Assembly: GCF_900129055.1 (NCBI RefSeq)
Contig: NZ_FQUZ01000008.1
Location: 61,448 to 125,447 of the forward strand
Length of the DNA stretch: 64,000 bases
From: Lampropedia hyalina DSM 16112
Lineage (GTDB): Bacteria > Pseudomonadota > Gammaproteobacteria > Burkholderiales > Burkholderiaceae_C
Reading direction: 5' to 3'
The position numbers and the translations under genes are program-made. This document shows, piece by piece, positions 27,492-37,884 of the stretch. A model generated the notes under the pieces. It did not search any database and was not told the DNA's origin. It saw only the letters and a program-made list of their open reading frames with translations. Position 1 is the first letter of the stretch. The number at the start of each line of letters is the position of its first letter.

Positions 27492-28271
27492 ATGGCATAC
27501 GAAAACATCATCGTCAGCACCGAAGCCGAAAAAGTGGGCATCATCACCCTCAACCGTCCCAAGCAGCTCAACGCGCTCAACGAGGAACTGATGGTGGAGC
27601 TGGGGCAGGCCTTGCGTGCTTTCGATGCCGATGAAAAGATTGGCTGCATCATCATCACCGGCAGCGAAAAAGCCTTTGCCGCTGGTGCCGACATTGCCGC
27701 CATGGCCGAGTACACGTTCAACGAGGTGTACAAGAACGAATACATCACCCGCAGCTGGGAGACCATCCGCTCCATCCGCAAGCCGGTGATTGCCGCAGTC
27801 AGTGGCTTTGCACTGGGCGGTGGCTGTGAACTGGCGATGATGTGTGACTTCATCATCGCCGCCGACAACGCCAAGTTTGGCCAGCCCGAAATCAAGCTGG
27901 GCGTGATTCCCGGTGCGGGCGGAACCCAGCGTCTGCCGCGTGCCGTGGGCAAGGCCAAGGCCATGGACCTGGTGCTGACAGGCCGCTTCATCGATGCCGC
28001 CGAAGCCGAGCGCGTCGGTCTGGTCAGCCGTGTCGTGCCCCTGGACAAGCTCAAGGACGAAGTCCTGGCCGCTGCCCTGACGATTGCCGGATACTCCCAG
28101 ATCACGGTGATTGCCGCCAAGGAATCGGTGAACCAGTCCTTTGAAACCTCGCTGGCCGAAGGCGTGCACTTTGAGCGTCGCATCTTCCACGCGCTGTTCG
28201 CCACCGAAGACCAGAAGGAAGGCATGAAGGCTTTCCTGGAAAAACGCGCTCCAGAATTCAAGAACCGTTGA
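27492..28271 (+). CDS. Enoyl-CoA hydratase
   Basis: A 259-residue crotonase-fold protein. The oxyanion-hole segment [11 protein letters not shown] and the [15 protein letters not shown] block are present, followed by [22 protein letters not shown], which contains the catalytic Glu residues of short-chain enoyl-CoA hydratase. It hydrates trans-2-enoyl-CoA in beta-oxidation, with crotonyl-type chains likely preferred. Start ATG 27492 has AAAGGAA about 10 bases upstream. A strong terminator at 28309-28344 closes the transcript. The gene symbol among several paralogues cannot be set. Confidence 0.94.
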   Translation: MAYENIIVSTEAEKVGIITLNRPKQLNALNEELMVELGQALRAFDADEKIGCIIITGSEKAFAAGADIAAMAEYTFNEVYKNEYITRSWETIRSIRKPVIAAVSGFALGGGCELAMMCDFIIAADNAKFGQPEIKLGVIPGAGGTQRLPRAVGKAKAMDLVLTGRFIDAAEAERVGLVSRVVPLDKLKDEVLAAALTIAGYSQITVIAAKESVNQSFETSLAEGVHFERRIFHALFATEDQKEGMKAFLEKRAPEFKNR

Positions 28272-28308
28272 TCCAGCGGCCTGCTGTGTCAGGCAAAGCC
28301 TGAAATTG

Positions 28309-28344
28309 AAAAGGGAGATGCCTTGATGGAATCTCCCTTTTTTG
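28309..28344. terminator. Bidirectional intrinsic terminator between enoyl-CoA hydratase and lysC
   Basis: AAAAGGGAGAT at 28309-28319 pairs with ATCTCCCTTTT from 28331, with an 11-base loop. T-runs follow on the plus strand and A-runs precede the stem, so it can stop transcription from both the hydratase (plus) and lysC (minus). Confidence 0.85.
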
Positions 28345-28398
28345 TCTGCTCCTTCCGGCAGAGCATGGGCATGCTCTGCTTCAGGGGGATGGTGTGTT

Positions 28399-29694
28399 TC
28401 AGCCGTTGCGCTGTGGCACTTCGATGCGGGTGTCGCCGTCCAGGCCAAAGGCGGTGTGCAGGCTGCGCACGGCCAGTTCCACATACTTCTCATCGATCAC
28501 GACAGAGGTCTTGATTTCCGAGGTGGTAATCATCTGGATGTTCACGTTTTCCTGGCTCAGGGTGCGGAACATGGTGCTGGCCACGCCGGAATGGCTGCGC
28601 ATGCCGATGCCGACGATGCTGACCTTGCTGATGTTCGGGTTGCCCACGACCTTGGTGCCTTCGCCCAGCTTGGGCACGACCTTGTCTTGCAGCAGTTGCA
28701 GGGTGCGCTCGTAATCGCCGCGTGTGACGGTGAAGCTCAGGTCGGTCTTGCCATCCTTGCTCAGGTTCTGGATGATGACATCGACTTCGATGTTGGCATC
28801 TGCCACTGCGCCCAGAATCTGGTAGGCGATGCCGGGGGTGTCGGGCACGCCCAGTACGGAGATTTTGGCTTCATCGCGGGTAAAGGCGATACCGGACACA
28901 ACGGCTTTTTCCATTTTTTCGTCTTCCTCGAAAGTGATGAGTGTTCCTGAACGGGCTTCTTCGGCCAGATCGATGTCCCAGGGGGTGAAGCTGGAGAGCA
29001 CGCGCAGTGGCACGCGGTACTTGCCGGCGAACTCCACGGAGCGGATTTGCAGCACCTTGGAACCCAGCGAGGCCAGTTCCAGCATTTCCTCGAAGCTGAT
29101 GCTCTTGAGGCGTTTGGCATTGGCCACCACGCGCGGGTCGGTGGTGTACACGCCATCCACGTCCGTGTAGATCAGGCATTCGTCGGCTTGCAGGGCAGCG
29201 GCAATGGCCACGGCGGAGGTGTCGGAGCCACCGCGTCCCAGTGTGGTGATGTTGTGATCGGCATCGATGCCCTGGAAGCCGGTAACGATGACCACCTTGC
29301 CCTGTTGCAGTTGCTGGCGGATGTTCTCGCCGTCGATGGATTCGATGCGGGCCTTGGTGTAGGAGCTGTCGGTGCGCACCGGCACTTGCCAGCCGGTGAA
29401 GCTGATGGAACCCAGCCCTTCGGCTTGCAGCGCGATGGCCAGCAGCGCGGAGGATGCCTGTTCGCCAGTGGCTGCCAGTGCATCGAGTTCACGGCGAATG
29501 CCGTCGGTGCGCTGGGCGGGTTCCAGTTCGGCGGCGAGGGCCAGCAGGCGGTTGGTTTCGCCGCTCATGGCACTGGGAACCACGACGATCTGGTGTCCGG
29601 CCTTGACCCATTTGGCCACGCGCCGGGCGACGTTGCGAATGCGTTCGGTGGATCCCATCGAGGTTCCGCCGTATTTGTGAACAATTAATGCCAT
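28399..29694 (-). CDS. lysC: Aspartate kinase
   Basis: A 431-residue aspartokinase that phosphorylates aspartate at the start of the lysine, threonine and methionine pathways. The N terminus has KYGGTSMGS, and the kinase domain contains GRGGSDTSAVA and TDVDGVYTTDPR. Two ACT domains follow from about residue 265 (KISVLGVPDTPGIAYQIL and VSIVGIGMRSHSGVA), the site of feedback inhibition by lysine and threonine. In related genomes tilS usually lies next to lysC; here a TnpB element separates them. Confidence 0.97.
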   Translation of the reverse strand: MALIVHKYGGTSMGSTERIRNVARRVAKWVKAGHQIVVVPSAMSGETNRLLALAAELEPAQRTDGIRRELDALAATGEQASSALLAIALQAEGLGSISFTGWQVPVRTDSSYTKARIESIDGENIRQQLQQGKVVIVTGFQGIDADHNITTLGRGGSDTSAVAIAAALQADECLIYTDVDGVYTTDPRVVANAKRLKSISFEEMLELASLGSKVLQIRSVEFAGKYRVPLRVLSSFTPWDIDLAEEARSGTLITFEEDEKMEKAVVSGIAFTRDEAKISVLGVPDTPGIAYQILGAVADANIEVDVIIQNLSKDGKTDLSFTVTRGDYERTLQLLQDKVVPKLGEGTKVVGNPNISKVSIVGIGMRSHSGVASTMFRTLSQENVNIQMITTSEIKTSVVIDEKYVELAVRSLHTAFGLDGDTRIEVPQRNG

Positions 29695-29982
29695 GCTGGA
29701 CTGTGCGCGACCGCAGCCGCTCTCCTTTGGGTGGTTGTCGGAAAAGGCATGGACTGTGTCGCTCGGGACGACGCTGTATCAGCGTCGCCTCCATCCTGCT
29801 GGGGCAGGGGTTTCGACAAGCCAAGCCGATTATTTTACCTGATTGCCCTGAAAGCCCCGTCGTTCACAGCCTGCCCCGTACTGGATACGGGGATGGAGAT
29901 GCAGAGCGCGGAACCCGAAGGGTTCCATGTTGGTCAATGGATAACGCATTGAGAATACACCCTCTCTGTTAAAGTCAGCACC
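29695..29982. other. Region upstream of tnpB with two subterminal hairpins (probable IS left end)
   Basis: No gene was found in these 288 bases. Two short perfect hairpins are visible: CCCCGTA/TACGGGG at 29874-29892 with a 5-base loop, and GGAACCC/GGGTTCC at 29910-29926 with a GAA loop. Subterminal hairpins of this kind are typical of IS200/IS605-family ends. The exact left boundary cannot be fixed because the second copy is cut by the window edge before its left end. The bases nearest 29695 should hold the lysC promoter. Confidence 0.45.
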
Positions 29983-31044
29983 ATGCCGACCGTGGTCAAA
30001 ACCCTGAAGCTTCGCGTGAAGGACAAGCACGCGCCGCTGCTGTTGCAGATGGCGCGGCAGGTCAATTTCGTCTGGAATTTCATCAATGCGCTCTCCAGCC
30101 GCTCGATTCGGGAGCGTGGCAAGTGGCTGTCCGCCTACGACATCCAAAAGTACACCGATGGAGCGTCCAAGGAATTGGGCTTGCACAGCCAAACAGTGCA
30201 ACGGGTTTCTGTGGAATATGTCACGCGCCGCCGTCAATTCAAACGCACCCGCCTGAACTGGCGCAAATCCACCGGCAGCAAACGTAGCCTGGGCTGGATA
30301 CCGATAAACACCGGTGCGGCCAGTTGGAAGAATGGGCAGGTCTATCACAACGGCCACTATTTCGGCGTATGGGATTCCTACGGCTTGAGCCAGTACAAAT
30401 TCAAAACTGCCAGCTTCAACGAAGATGCACGCGGTCGCTGGTATTTCAACGTGGCAGTACAGGTTGAAGTCCAAGCGGGTGAAGGTACGGCCTCGGTCGG
30501 CATCGACCTGGGCCTGAAAGACTGCGCCACCACCAGCACGGGCCAGAAGCTGCATGGCCGCTGGTATCGGGAACTGGAGCCACAGCTTGTCATTGCACAA
30601 CGGGCACGCAAGAAAAAGCGTGTCAGGGCGATTCACGCAAAAATAGCCAACCGCCGAAAAGACGAAATTCACAAATTCACGACGAACCTTGTAAAGAACA
30701 ACGCCGCCATCTTCGTGGGCGACGTGGCCAGCGCGAAGCTGGTCAAAACCAGGATAGCCAAGTCCACGCTGGACGCGGGCTGGTCATCGCTGAAAACTGC
30801 TTTGGAATACAAGTGCCATCAGGCCGGAGTGGTTTTTGAGGAAGTGAACGAAGCGTATTCAACCCAGACCTGTTCGGCTTGTGGCGCGTTGGCACAGTCG
30901 AGGCCGAAAGGTATCGCAGGTCTTGGAATAAGAGAATGGACGTGCAGCGAATGCGGGGCGGTACACGAGCGCGACGTGAACGCAGCACGGAACATTCTCG
31001 CGGCAGGGCATTGCCGTCTCGCAGGAGGAATCCCCTGTCTTTAG
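29983..31044 (+). CDS. tnpB: TnpB RNA-guided nuclease (OrfB of IS200/IS605 family)
   Basis: Full length, 353 residues. RuvC-I is GIDLGLK (Asp175). The C-terminal zinc ribbon has CSAC (Cys297, Cys300) and CSEC (Cys321, Cys324). RuvC-III is ERDVNAARN (Asp331). The RuvC-II position, normally Glu in an ED(L) context, reads FVGDV with Gly246. A Glu pair sits instead at FEEVNE (Glu286/Glu287), so the acid may be displaced rather than lost. TnpB cuts DNA guided by an RNA made from the element's right end, favouring element retention. The stop overlaps that of the convergent tilS gene inside the right-end hairpin. Confidence 0.93.
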   Translation: MPTVVKTLKLRVKDKHAPLLLQMARQVNFVWNFINALSSRSIRERGKWLSAYDIQKYTDGASKELGLHSQTVQRVSVEYVTRRRQFKRTRLNWRKSTGSKRSLGWIPINTGAASWKNGQVYHNGHYFGVWDSYGLSQYKFKTASFNEDARGRWYFNVAVQVEVQAGEGTASVGIDLGLKDCATTSTGQKLHGRWYRELEPQLVIAQRARKKKRVRAIHAKIANRRKDEIHKFTTNLVKNNAAIFVGDVASAKLVKTRIAKSTLDAGWSSLKTALEYKCHQAGVVFEEVNEAYSTQTCSACGALAQSRPKGIAGLGIREWTCSECGAVHERDVNAARNILAAGHCRLAGGIPCL

Positions 31045-31080
31045 GCAGGGGAGGATGTCAACCAATGCAGCCAGGCGTTG
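30900..31080 (+). ncRNA. Probable omega/reRNA from the tnpB 3' end, guide reading into tilS
   Basis: In known TnpB systems the guide RNA scaffold is the 3' part of tnpB plus the right end, and the guide is the next 16-20 bases of flanking DNA. Here the right-end hairpin at 31032-31052 ends at tip 31061, so the guide would begin at 31062 within tilS (antisense). The hairpin shows compensatory changes against the copy at 63673. The 5' boundary is a guess; no promoter was assigned. Confidence 0.45.
31032..31061 (+). repeat. Right-end hairpin and tip of the TnpB element, copy 1
   Basis: The stem pairs CCCCTGTCT with GGCAGGGG-side bases (9 pairs, one G-T) around a TTA loop, followed by AGGATGTCAA. 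The stops of tnpB (31042-31044, plus) and tilS (31041-31043, minus) lie in its loop, reading CTTTAG/CTAAAG. The second copy at 63673-63704 has the same hairpin with two paired substitutions, indicating selection for structure. Confidence 0.8.
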
Positions 31081-32021
31081 TGCCGTTGCACATGGCCGTT
31101 TGCAATCTTGAGGTGGATTTGGTGGCCGCGTGTGGTACAGGCCATGATTTGCCGTTGCAGCTCCTGCATCTGGCGGTGCTGGGCGGCGATGCCGTGGTGC
31201 TGTTTGAGCCAGTGGCGCAGCACGTTGGCCTGACGTGGTGCAGAGAGGGCTTGCAGTGCCCGGATGCTGGGGGGCACGCCGACCACGGCCAGATCGGCCT
31301 GGGCGACTTCTTCGAGAATCTGCTGGGCCTGCTGGGCGTGCGCACTGCTGCGGGCCAGGGTCTGGCGAAAGGCCGGGAATGCCTGCTCCAGCACAGGCAC
31401 GATACGGTGGCGGATGCGGTTGCGGGTGTAGTGCAGGTCGAGGTTGCTGGGGTCTTCTACCCAGTTTTGCCCCTGCTGTTGCAGCCAGTGGCGCAATTGT
31501 GGGCCGGGCACGGTCAGCCAGGGGCGCAGCCAGAGCAGGCCGTTGCGTTCCCACTGGCGGGGCATGGCCGCCAGACCGGGCAGGCCCGCGCCGCGCGAGA
31601 GGGCCAGCAGCAGGGTTTCGACCTGGTCGTCGGCGTGCTGTGCCAGGGCAATGCTGGCAATCGGCTGTGGCAGGGTCTGGGCTTGGTTCAGTGCCTGTAC
31701 GCCGCGTGCCAGGGCGGCATAGCGGGCCTTGCGGGCCGCGTCTTCCGGGCTTTCGCCGCTGGCGTGCCGGGCATGGGGATATTCGATGTGCAGCGGAATG
31801 CCGCGAGCGGTGCAGAACTGGCGGGCAAAGGCTTCAAAGCCGGCGGCCGCCTCTTGCAGGCCGTGATTGACGTGAATGGCCGCCACCTGTTGTGGCCAGC
31901 GTTGCCAGCACGCCAGCAGCAGCGCGGTGGAGTCTGCGCCCCCGCTGAATGCCACGGCCAGCGGCAGGTGCGGTGCAAGGCCGTGCAGGGCTTCGTTCAA
32001 TGCACGGGGCAGTGTGGACAT
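31041..32021 (-). CDS. tilS: tRNA(Ile)-lysidine synthase, C terminus rebuilt by IS insertion
   Basis: This enzyme attaches lysine to C34 of tRNA-Ile(CAU), making it read AUA. The N-type PP-loop SGGADS lies at 26-31, and DDQVETLLLALSRGAGLPGL and NWVEDPSN are family blocks. The 326-residue product is shorter than the 432-residue E. coli enzyme and lacks a recognisable C-terminal TilS_C domain. The last six codons (LTSSPA) and the TAA stop are encoded by the right end of the TnpB element, so the native 3' end was replaced on insertion. The catalytic domain looks intact. It follows accA by 26 bp in a cysS-alkA-accA-tilS run. Confidence 0.93.
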   Translation of the reverse strand: MSTLPRALNEALHGLAPHLPLAVAFSGGADSTALLLACWQRWPQQVAAIHVNHGLQEAAAGFEAFARQFCTARGIPLHIEYPHARHASGESPEDAARKARYAALARGVQALNQAQTLPQPIASIALAQHADDQVETLLLALSRGAGLPGLAAMPRQWERNGLLWLRPWLTVPGPQLRHWLQQQGQNWVEDPSNLDLHYTRNRIRHRIVPVLEQAFPAFRQTLARSSAHAQQAQQILEEVAQADLAVVGVPPSIRALQALSAPRQANVLRHWLKQHHGIAAQHRQMQELQRQIMACTTRGHQIHLKIANGHVQRHNAWLHWLTSSPA

Positions 32022-32047
32022 GCCGGTGGCAGGTTCTAAGAACGTAT

Positions 32048-33028
32048 TTACGCGCTGGCGGCCTTGGTGTCGGTGAATTTGCCGTAGCTCAGCAGGCGTT
32101 GGTAGCGTTGCTCCACCAGATCGGCGGTTTTCAGCTCTTGCAGGCCATGCAGCGATTCTTCGAGTGCGCGGCGCAGGTGCACGGCCATCTGGGCGTGGTC
32201 GCGGTGCGCGCCACCGGTGGGTTCGGTCACCACTTTGTCCACCAGCCCCAGGGTCTTGAGGCGCGGGGCGGTGATGCCCAGGGCCTGGGCGGCTTCTTCG
32301 GCCTTGTCGCTGGTTTTCCAGAGGATGGAGGCGCAGCCTTCCGGGCTGATGACGGAATAGACCGAGTATTGCAGCATGACGACCACATCGGCAACGCTGA
32401 TGGCCAGCGCGCCGCCGGAGCCACCTTCGCCGATGATGGTGCTGATGATGGGGGTTTGCAGTTGCGCCATCTCGAAGATGTTGCGGCCAATCGCCTCGGA
32501 CTGGTTGCGCTCCTCGGCATCGATGCCGGGATAGGCTCCGGGGGTATCGACGAAGGTGAAGACGGGCAGCCTGAACTTCTCGGCCAGCTTCATCAGTCGC
32601 AGGGCCTTGCGGTAGCCTTCGGGCTTGCTCATGCCGAAGTTGCGGCGTGCGCGTTCCTTGGTGTCGCGGCCTTTCTGGTGGCCCAGCACCACGCAGGCCG
32701 TGCCGTCAAAGCGCGCCAGCCCGCCGATGATGGAGGCATCGTCGGCAATGTGGCGGTCGCCGTGCAGTTCGGTGAAGTCGGTGAACAGGGCGTTCACATA
32801 GTCCATCGTGTAGGGGCGTTCGGCATGGCGTGCCACCTTGGTGATCTGCCAGGGGGTGAGGTTCTTGTAGATGTCCTTGGTGAGCTGCTGGCTTTTCTTT
32901 TGCAACTGCTCGATTTCGGCACCGATATTGACCCCCGGTGTGCCGTTCTGCATGGCCTGAAGTTCTTCGATCTTCAGTTCCAGTTCGGCGATGGGCTGTT
33001 CAAAATCCAGGAATGTTCGTTTTGCCAT
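32048..33028 (-). CDS. accA: Acetyl-CoA carboxylase carboxyltransferase subunit alpha
   Basis: A 326-residue AccA. It starts [17 protein letters not shown] and has the carboxyltransferase blocks [29 protein letters not shown] and [12 protein letters not shown]. With AccD (not in the window) it moves the carboxyl group from biotin to acetyl-CoA, giving malonyl-CoA for fatty acid synthesis. Start ATG 33028 matches the usual family N terminus; in-frame sequence upstream to 33445 is non-homologous. The window also encodes malonyl-CoA decarboxylase (1506), which reverses this step. It lies 135 bp after alkA on the same strand. Confidence 0.96.
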   Translation of the reverse strand: MAKRTFLDFEQPIAELELKIEELQAMQNGTPGVNIGAEIEQLQKKSQQLTKDIYKNLTPWQITKVARHAERPYTMDYVNALFTDFTELHGDRHIADDASIIGGLARFDGTACVVLGHQKGRDTKERARRNFGMSKPEGYRKALRLMKLAEKFRLPVFTFVDTPGAYPGIDAEERNQSEAIGRNIFEMAQLQTPIISTIIGEGGSGGALAISVADVVVMLQYSVYSVISPEGCASILWKTSDKAEEAAQALGITAPRLKTLGLVDKVVTEPTGGAHRDHAQMAVHLRRALEESLHGLQELKTADLVEQRYQRLLSYGKFTDTKAASA

Positions 33029-33162
33029 AGGGTGTGCTTGGGGTTCGGGGCCAGCACAGGCTGGCGGAAACCGGGGTTGGAGCGGACAGGGCGATTGTAC
33101 TGTGCCGGGTCTGTCGCCCGAAAACGCCGGCAGGGCGAAGGGTTTGCGGGAGCAGGGGGCGG

Positions 33163-33846
33163 TCAGTAGTTCTGCGGTTGTGGGGCCAGCGACCGCCAGA
33201 TGTACCAGGTGGCAACGCTGCGCCAGGGCTTCCAGGCTTGTGCGACTTCGCGCGCATCGATGCGGCTGACCGGCTCCCCGGAGAAGTAATTGCGGCTGAT
33301 GCCCTGAATCAGCCCGGCATCGTCCAGCGGCAACACATTGGGGCGCAGCAGGTGGAACATCAGGAACATTTCTGCTGTCCAGCGGCCAATGCCACGCACG
33401 GCGATCAATTCCTTGATGATGGCCTCGTCGGGCCACGCCGCCCACTCCTGCACATGCAGGCTGCCATCTTCAAAGTGCGTGCAGAGGCTTTGCAGGTATT
33501 CGACCTTGCGGCCGGACAGCCCGGCCGCGCGCATGGCATCGGCGGGCAGTTCCTGAATGCTGGCCGGGCTGGGGCTGGCATTGCCGGGCAGGGCGATGAA
33601 ACGCTTCCAGACGGTTTGTGCGGCACTGGTGGAAATCTGCTGACCGACGATGCTGCGTGCCAGGGTGCCGAAGGCATCCCCGCGCGATTGCAGGAACAGC
33701 CCTGGATGTTCGGGAATGATGCGCCGCAGGATGCGGTCCTTGCGCATCAGGTGGCGGCAGGCTTCGTCCCAGTAGGGCGGGGCCATGCTCTCGGTCGCTG
33801 GCTCGGTGGCTTCAGAGGGCGTACCGTCCGTGCTGCTGCTGTTCAT
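33163..33846 (-). CDS. DNA-3-methyladenine glycosylase II (AlkA-type, HhH-GPD)
   Basis: A 227-residue HhH-GPD base-excision glycosylase removing alkylated purines. SIVGQQIS opens the domain, and the helix-hairpin-helix reads [18 protein letters not shown]. The catalytic Asp is expected in VLPLDDAGL. No iron-sulfur Cys cluster is seen, consistent with AlkA/MagIII rather than EndoIII. Start ATG 33846 overlaps the cysS stop by 4 bp (ATGA), so the two are translationally coupled. Other glycosylases of this superfamily remain possible for substrate range. Confidence 0.9.
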   Translation of the reverse strand: MNSSSTDGTPSEATEPATESMAPPYWDEACRHLMRKDRILRRIIPEHPGLFLQSRGDAFGTLARSIVGQQISTSAAQTVWKRFIALPGNASPSPASIQELPADAMRAAGLSGRKVEYLQSLCTHFEDGSLHVQEWAAWPDEAIIKELIAVRGIGRWTAEMFLMFHLLRPNVLPLDDAGLIQGISRNYFSGEPVSRIDAREVAQAWKPWRSVATWYIWRSLAPQPQNY

Positions 33847-35240
33847 ACCCGGGCCGCCATTTCCCATGTCGTGCCTTGCGGGGAGTCCTTGAGCGTGATG
33901 CCCTGAGCCAGCAGGTCGGCGCGAATCTGGTCGGCGCGGGCAAAGTCGCGGGCGGCCTTGGCAGCGGCGCGTTCGGCGATTTGCCGTTCGATGGCCGCTG
34001 CATCCACCTGCGCCCCGGCTTGCAGGAATGCGCTGGCCGGGCGTTGCAGAATGCCCAGCGTGCCACCCAGTGCCTGCAACATCTGCGACAGGGCCGGGTT
34101 GTGGCTGCGGTTGATTTCTCCGGCCAGCTCGAACAGCACGGCAATGGCCTCGGGCGTGCCGAAGTCCTCGTTCATGGCGGCCTGGAAACGGGCCGCATGG
34201 GGCTGGCTCCAGTCGATGGCTGCGGGGGGCGTGGTGGTTGCCGGTGGTGGCACCAGTTCCAGCGCGGTGTAGAGCCGCTTGAGCGCGGCGTGTGCATCCT
34301 TCAGGTGCACGTCGCTGTAGTTCAGCGGGCTGCGGTAGTGGCTGCGCAGGATGAAGAAACGCACGGTTTCGGCATCGAAGCTCTGGAGCACGTCGCGAAT
34401 GGTGAAGAAGTTGCCCAGGCTCTTGGACATTTTTTCGTTGTCCACGTTGATGAAGCCGTTGTGCATCCAGAACCGCGCGAATTCTGTGCCATTGGCCCCT
34501 TCGCTCTGGGCGATCTCGTTTTCGTGGTGTGGAAAGGTCAGATCGGCCCCGCCGCCGTGAATGTCGAAGGTCTGGCCCAGCAGCGTGCAGCCCATGGCCG
34601 AGCATTCAATGTGCCAGCCGGGGCGGCCCTCGCCGAACGGGCCTTGCCAGCGCACGTCGGCGGGTTCGTCGGGCTTGGCACTTTTCCAGAGCACGAAGTC
34701 CAGCGGGTCCTGTTTGCCGTCCAGCACGGCCACGCGTTCACCGGCCTGCAATTCGTCCAGCGACTTGCCCGAGAGCCTGCCGTAACCGGGGAACTTGCGC
34801 ACGGCATAGTTCATGTCGCCATTGCTGCTGCGATAGGCCAGGCCCTTGCGCTCCAGCGTCTCGATCATGCCCAGCATCTGCGGCACATATTCGGTGGCGC
34901 GTGGCTCGTGGGTGGGGCGTTCGATGCCCAGCGCGTCGGCATCTTCGTGCAGCGCGGCGATCATGCGGTCGGTGAGGCTGCGGATGGTTTCGCCATTTTC
35001 CAGCGCGCGCCGGATGATCTTGTCGTCGATGTCGGTGATGTTGCGCACAAAGGTCACGCGGTAGCCCTGCACCTTCAGCCAGCGTTGCACCACGTCGAAT
35101 GCCACCATCGAACGGGCATGGCCCAGGTGGCTGAGGTCGTACACCGTCATGCCGCAAACGTACATGCGCACATGCCCTGGCTCCAGCGGCTCGAAAGGCT
35201 GGAGGGTGCGCGCCATCGTGTTGTAGATTTTCAGACTCAT
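33843..35240 (-). CDS. cysS: Cysteinyl-tRNA synthetase
   Basis: A 465-residue class I synthetase that charges tRNA-Cys. The HIGH-type motif HLGH lies at 38-41 after Cys29 (zinc ligand). WHIECSAMG and FPHHENE carry the other zinc ligands, and KMSKS lies near 270. The C-terminal DALR-type tRNA-binding region is present. Start ATG 35240 gives the family N terminus MSLKIYNT; upstream in-frame sequence is non-homologous. It heads the cysS-alkA-accA-tilS gene run and is divergent from the short-chain dehydrogenase. Confidence 0.96.
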   Translation of the reverse strand: MSLKIYNTMARTLQPFEPLEPGHVRMYVCGMTVYDLSHLGHARSMVAFDVVQRWLKVQGYRVTFVRNITDIDDKIIRRALENGETIRSLTDRMIAALHEDADALGIERPTHEPRATEYVPQMLGMIETLERKGLAYRSSNGDMNYAVRKFPGYGRLSGKSLDELQAGERVAVLDGKQDPLDFVLWKSAKPDEPADVRWQGPFGEGRPGWHIECSAMGCTLLGQTFDIHGGGADLTFPHHENEIAQSEGANGTEFARFWMHNGFINVDNEKMSKSLGNFFTIRDVLQSFDAETVRFFILRSHYRSPLNYSDVHLKDAHAALKRLYTALELVPPPATTTPPAAIDWSQPHAARFQAAMNEDFGTPEAIAVLFELAGEINRSHNPALSQMLQALGGTLGILQRPASAFLQAGAQVDAAAIERQIAERAAAKAARDFARADQIRADLLAQGITLKDSPQGTTWEMAARV

Positions 35241-35439
35241 GGAGGGGAGAGAAACAGGGGAAAATGGCCGGGGCGGCAGTTCGGGTGCGGGGGCTGGTCG
35301 AAGCCGGAAGGTTCGCGTGCCGCGCCATCGGTCAGTGGGCAAAGCGGCAATTGTTTCACAACTTGGCCTGCTGCATGACCATGCGCGGCATGGAATCTGT
35401 GTGGCCGCCAGCTTCAGCTGTGGCGGCCATAGCCGGTGA

Positions 35440-36809
<1,370 letters not shown>

Positions 36810-36812
36810 TGA

Positions 36813-37349
36813 TTAAACGATGATGCGCCACAGCGCAAACACCAGCAGGGTGCAGAATGCCGCGACCAGGTCGTCCCACAGAATCCCCAGGCCGCCGCGC
36901 CAGCCAAAGCCCTTGAACAGTCCGTCTGCCCAGGCCACCGGGCCGGGCTTGGCCGCATCGAAGTAACGGAACAGCGCGAAGGCCAGTGCCTGTTGCCAGA
37001 AGCCCGCAGGCTCCAGCAGCCACAGCACCAGCCAGAATGCCAGCACCTCGTCCCAGACGATGCTGCCGGGGTCGGCCACGTCCATGTGCCGCGCCGTCAG
37101 CGTGCAGGCCCACCAGCCGAGCACAAACGCGGCGGGCATCAGCCAGAACATCAGCGCGTCGGAACAGTGCGTCAGCACCAGCGCATACGTCAGCCAGGCC
37201 CACAGCGTTCCGGCGGTGCCCGGAGCCACCCGGCTGAGGCCGCTGCCAAAGCCCAGCGCGATCCAGTGTGCTGGATGCGACTGCATGAACTGCCACGATG
37301 GGCGGCGGGCGGGGAGCGGGGGAGGCGTGGAGGGCGTGCGCAAGGTCAT
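36813..37349 (-). CDS. pgpA: Phosphatidylglycerophosphatase A
   Basis: A 178-residue membrane enzyme that dephosphorylates phosphatidylglycerol phosphate. The family signatures are GSGLSRVAPGTAGTL, DPGSIVWDEVLAFWL and RYFDAAKPGPVAWAD, then a GGLGILWDDLVA end with acidic metal ligands. Four hydrophobic helices fit the inner membrane. Translation probably couples to pncC, which begins 3 bases after the stop. It lies about 45 bp downstream of dtd, suggesting a dtd-pgpA-pncC transcript. Confidence 0.95.
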   Translation of the reverse strand: MTLRTPSTPPPLPARRPSWQFMQSHPAHWIALGFGSGLSRVAPGTAGTLWAWLTYALVLTHCSDALMFWLMPAAFVLGWWACTLTARHMDVADPGSIVWDEVLAFWLVLWLLEPAGFWQQALAFALFRYFDAAKPGPVAWADGLFKGFGWRGGLGILWDDLVAAFCTLLVFALWRIIV

Positions 37350-37394
37350 GCGCGCGATTGTATCGGGCCGGGTGCTGGCCCGTGAATCGCCCGT

Positions 37395-37865
37395 TCAGGC
37401 TGTGCTGGAGATGGACGGCTGAATGGGCGGTACATGCAGCGCAATGGTCACCGGCCCGTCATTGACCAGATGCACTTTCATTTCTGCGCCGAAGATGCCG
37501 CATGCCACATCCGGCATGGCGGCACGCGCCCGTGCCACCACATAGTCGTACCATTTGCGTCCTTCGTCGGGTGCGGCCGCGCGGGAGAAGCCGGGGCGGT
37601 TGCCACTGGCCAGATCGGCTGCCAGTGTGAACTGGCTCACCAGCAGCAGCGCGCCCTGTACATCCTGCACACTGCGGTTCATGCGTCCCTGGGCATCGGC
37701 AAAAATGCGCAGCTTGAGGATTTTGTCCAGCATCTTGTCGGCCTGTGCCTTCCCATCACCGCGTTCGGCGCACAGCAGCACCAGCAGACCGGTGCCAATC
37801 TGCCCAATGGTCTGCCCTGCCACCACGACATGGGCAGATTCCACCCGTTGAATCAAGGCCAGCAT
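37395..37865 (-). CDS. dtd: D-aminoacyl-tRNA deacylase
   Basis: A 156-residue DTD that hydrolyses D-amino acids (and Gly) from mischarged tRNA. The active-site motifs SQFTL and NDGPVT are present, with IQRVESAHV at the N terminus. Start ATG 37865 is preferred over an in-frame GTG at 37874. The gene begins 19 bases after the stop of the TonB-dependent receptor on the same strand; read-through is possible but the functions are unrelated. Confidence 0.95.
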   Translation of the reverse strand: MLALIQRVESAHVVVAGQTIGQIGTGLLVLLCAERGDGKAQADKMLDKILKLRIFADAQGRMNRSVQDVQGALLLVSQFTLAADLASGNRPGFSRAAAPDEGRKWYDYVVARARAAMPDVACGIFGAEMKVHLVNDGPVTIALHVPPIQPSISSTA

Positions 37866-37884
37866 GGATGACACGCCCTGGCAA

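Larger units (their letters stand above)
29874..31061 (+). mobile_element. IS1341-type element of the IS200/IS605 family (tnpB only)
   Basis: A complete tnpB with no adjacent Y1 tnpA defines an IS1341-like solo element. The right tip is set at 31061 by comparison with the second copy: both share the terminal hairpin and the GGATGTCAA tip and then diverge. The left end is an estimate from the first hairpin. It is inserted between lysC and tilS, in a region where these genes are normally neighbours. Mobilisation would need a TnpA supplied from elsewhere. Confidence 0.75.
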
